This document shows, one piece after another, positions 13,747-15,178 of a stretch of DNA of 15,178 nucleotides; position 1 is the stretch's first letter, and each line of letters begins with the position of its first letter. The stretch is from assembly GCA_900768995.1 (NCBI GenBank), contig CAAGEZ010000008.1, positions 1-15,178 on the forward strand, given 5' to 3'. A program made the translations under genes and the position numbers. Source of the DNA: Oscillospiraceae bacterium. GTDB taxonomy: Bacteria; Bacillota; Clostridia; Oscillospirales; Ruminococcaceae. The notes under the pieces are model-generated. The model saw nothing but the letters and a program-made list of their open reading frames with translations. It did no database searches and was not told where the DNA came from.

Positions 13747-14508
13747 TTATTGGTCTGTAACAATTTTCATATCGTCCTCTGCAAGCTGCTTTGCACATTT
13801 ATCCGCACTTGCATACGCAAACTTTACGGGAATCTTCCTCTGACGGACAATTTCCATTATCTTTCCGTAGAAGGAATGGGGCATAGCGTTAGTCTGCATC
13901 CACACAACATCAGCGTGTCTTATGAGGTTTGCATCCGGCTTTGTATATGGGTCAATAAACTTAACGTTGGGTAGCATCGGCTTTATTGCCTTGAGCCATG
14001 TTGCATGACCGCCAAAAATTACAACTCTCTGCTTCGTTGTATATGGCAGCTGAATTTTATCGGCATTTTCTATCTCAGGTTCAGCACCGCTGCTGTTTTG
14101 CAGCTTATACACAAGATCTCTAAGCTCAATAAGCTCCTGCCTGTCCGCTTCCTGCTCGGATAATTCAGCAGATACCTTTTCCTTGTAATCCTTCAGTGCC
14201 TTTTCTGCCTTATACAGCTGATTTTTAAGCAAAGCATTTTCCTCATTTATAGATGTTATCTTCGCTTTCAGATTCTCCGTATCATCCTTTGGCTTATCGG
14301 TTCCTGAAAGCGTCCGCTTCAATTTCACCTTATACACAGAATCAAATCCGTACCTTATTGAAGCATAAGCCCCGAGAGAAAGATAATCTCGTAGCAGCGG
14401 TATTTTCTTTGCAGAAAAGCCAGCTTTTTTCAGTCCGTTATCATCATAGCAGTCAACTTCAAAGAATTTTTTCCTCGGAATACACATTCCCGGTGCGTTA
14501 TATACCAC
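13747..14508 (-). pseudogene. DUF2325 protein, probably 5'-truncated by an insertion sequence
   Basis: From the GTG at 14508, 253 residues can be read. Residues 1-65 are an unassigned region, about 75-138 form a coiled coil rich in Glu, Lys and Leu, and 161-245 match DUF2325: R-V-V-I-F-G-G-H (161-168), F-I-D-P-Y, H-A-D-V-V-W-M-Q-T-N (198-207), K-I-P-V-K-F-A-Y (225-232). DUF2325 proteins are cytoplasmic and of unknown function. The frame stays open above the GTG for about a dozen more codons (K-S-D-L-F-H-L-N-L-S-Q), up to the junction with the broken transposase near 14540, and no ribosome binding site precedes the GTG. This suggests the original 5' end and promoter are gone. A shortened but translated protein cannot be excluded. 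Confidence 0.65.
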
Positions 14509-14533
14509 TTGTGAAAGATTGAGATGAAAAAGA

Positions 14534-15131
14534 TCACTTTTCTGTTACTTTAAGATGATGTACAAGTCCGCTGTCCTTATCTACTCCGATATGAGCTTTA
14601 TAGCCAAAGTGCCATTGATTGCCTTTCTTCACGGAATGAGCATCCTTATCACGCTTTTTATCCTTGTTTTTTTGTCGATGAGGGTGCAGCAATAAGAGTG
14701 GAATCTACTATCGTTCCACGCTTTAATATCAAGCCTTTTTTGCTGAGAATATCTATTACCTGATGAAACAGCTTTTCCTGTAATCCGTTCTCAACAAGTA
14801 TATTTCTGAATCTTCCGATAGTATCCCCGTCGGGAACCTGATTGGGTGAATCTACTCCGCAGAAATCTGAAAATGCACGGCTGTCTATGACTTCGGTCAT
14901 TGCTTTCATATCCGAAAGGTCATAAAGATTCTGGAGGAGATATATACGAAGCATCAGTTCGAGGCCGTAGGGCTTGTTTCCGCGCTCTCCTTTGTAATAG
15001 CACGGTCTGATTATCTCTATCCACTCATCAAATGGTATTATCCGCTCTATCTTTTCAAGAAATTCTTTTTTGCTTGTTTTGGCCTGCGCCAGTTCATCGC
15101 TTATCAGTGAGAATGTCAGTTGTTTATTCAT
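14534..15131 (-). pseudogene. IS5-group transposase, frameshifted and C-terminally truncated
   Basis: From the ATG at 15131 (AAAGGAA upstream), 157 residues run to a TAA at 14658-14660. They follow the IS5-type layout: the N-terminal M-N-K-Q-L-T-F, L-E-L-M-L-R-I-Y-L-L-Q, P-D-G-D-T-I-G-R-F-R and the first catalytic Asp, D143 in G-T-I-V-D-S-T-L-I-A-A-P-S-S-T-K. Just after an A7 run (complement of 14667-14673) the frame is lost. A +1 shift restores D-K-K-R-D-K-D-A-H-S-V-K-K-G-N-Q-W-H-F-G and then Y-K-A-H-I-G-V-D, which ends at a TGA at 14534-14536 soon after H-H-L-K-V-T. The remaining third or more, including the second catalytic Asp and the Glu, is absent. The copy should be inactive. Confidence 0.9.
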
Positions 15132-15178
15132 ACTTATATTATTCCTTTTTTCTTGCTGCTTTTCAAGAATTTGTGCGG
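14534..15178 (-). mobile_element. Remnant of an IS5-family insertion sequence
   Basis: The element contains the broken transposase and its upstream 47 bases, and runs to or beyond the right edge. Its downstream half is missing: transposase similarity stops at about 14543 and unrelated sequence that is open in the DUF2325 frame follows directly. No terminal inverted repeat pair or target duplication can be identified within the window. Confidence 0.75.

Overview
The window looks like chromosomal DNA of a fibre-degrading Firmicute of the Ruminococcus type (Oscillospiraceae). This rests on the gene set, the strong GGAGG-type ribosome binding sites, the Gram-positive-style lipoprotein signal of the solute-binding protein, and a sugar ABC transporter without its own ATPase. 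No species is claimed.

Region 1 (1-5500, all minus strand) is a xylose/xylo-oligosaccharide catabolic operon. From its promoter at about 5603-5632 it runs: a DUF4380-like, mutarotase-fold protein; a cytoplasmic GH3 beta-xylosidase; xylose isomerase (xylA); a trans-aconitate methyltransferase-like enzyme; a 69-residue membrane protein; and xylulokinase (xylB), of which only the first 24 codons lie in the window. Logically, imported xylo-oligosaccharides are cut to xylose, isomerised to xylulose and phosphorylated into the pentose phosphate pathway.

Region 2 (5501-6800) holds the divergent control region and an AraC-family regulator with a cupin-like N-terminal sensor (5871-6734, plus strand). 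A long bidirectional terminator hairpin follows it.

Region 3 (6802-12760, minus strand) holds an oligosaccharide ABC importer operon (lipoprotein solute-binding protein, then LplB-like and YtcP-like permeases). Downstream of it lies a separately promoted 638-residue cytosolic diguanylate cyclase. In that protein a LacI-type sugar-binding domain, lacking its DNA-binding headpiece, is joined to an intact GGDEF domain. The importer, the AraC regulator, the sugar-sensing cyclase and the xylose operon together suggest a pentose or oligosaccharide utilisation locus with a second-messenger output. This linkage is the most interesting inference in the window.

Region 4 (12760-15178) looks like genomic wreckage. 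It contains an AT-rich upstream control region with direct repeats, tandem terminators, a response-regulator receiver domain that begins at its phospho-acceptor Asp, an unassigned stretch with iterated repeats, a 5'-truncated DUF2325 gene, and an IS5-group transposase broken by a frameshift at an A7 run and cut off in its C-terminal half. No rRNA, tRNA or CRISPR array was seen.
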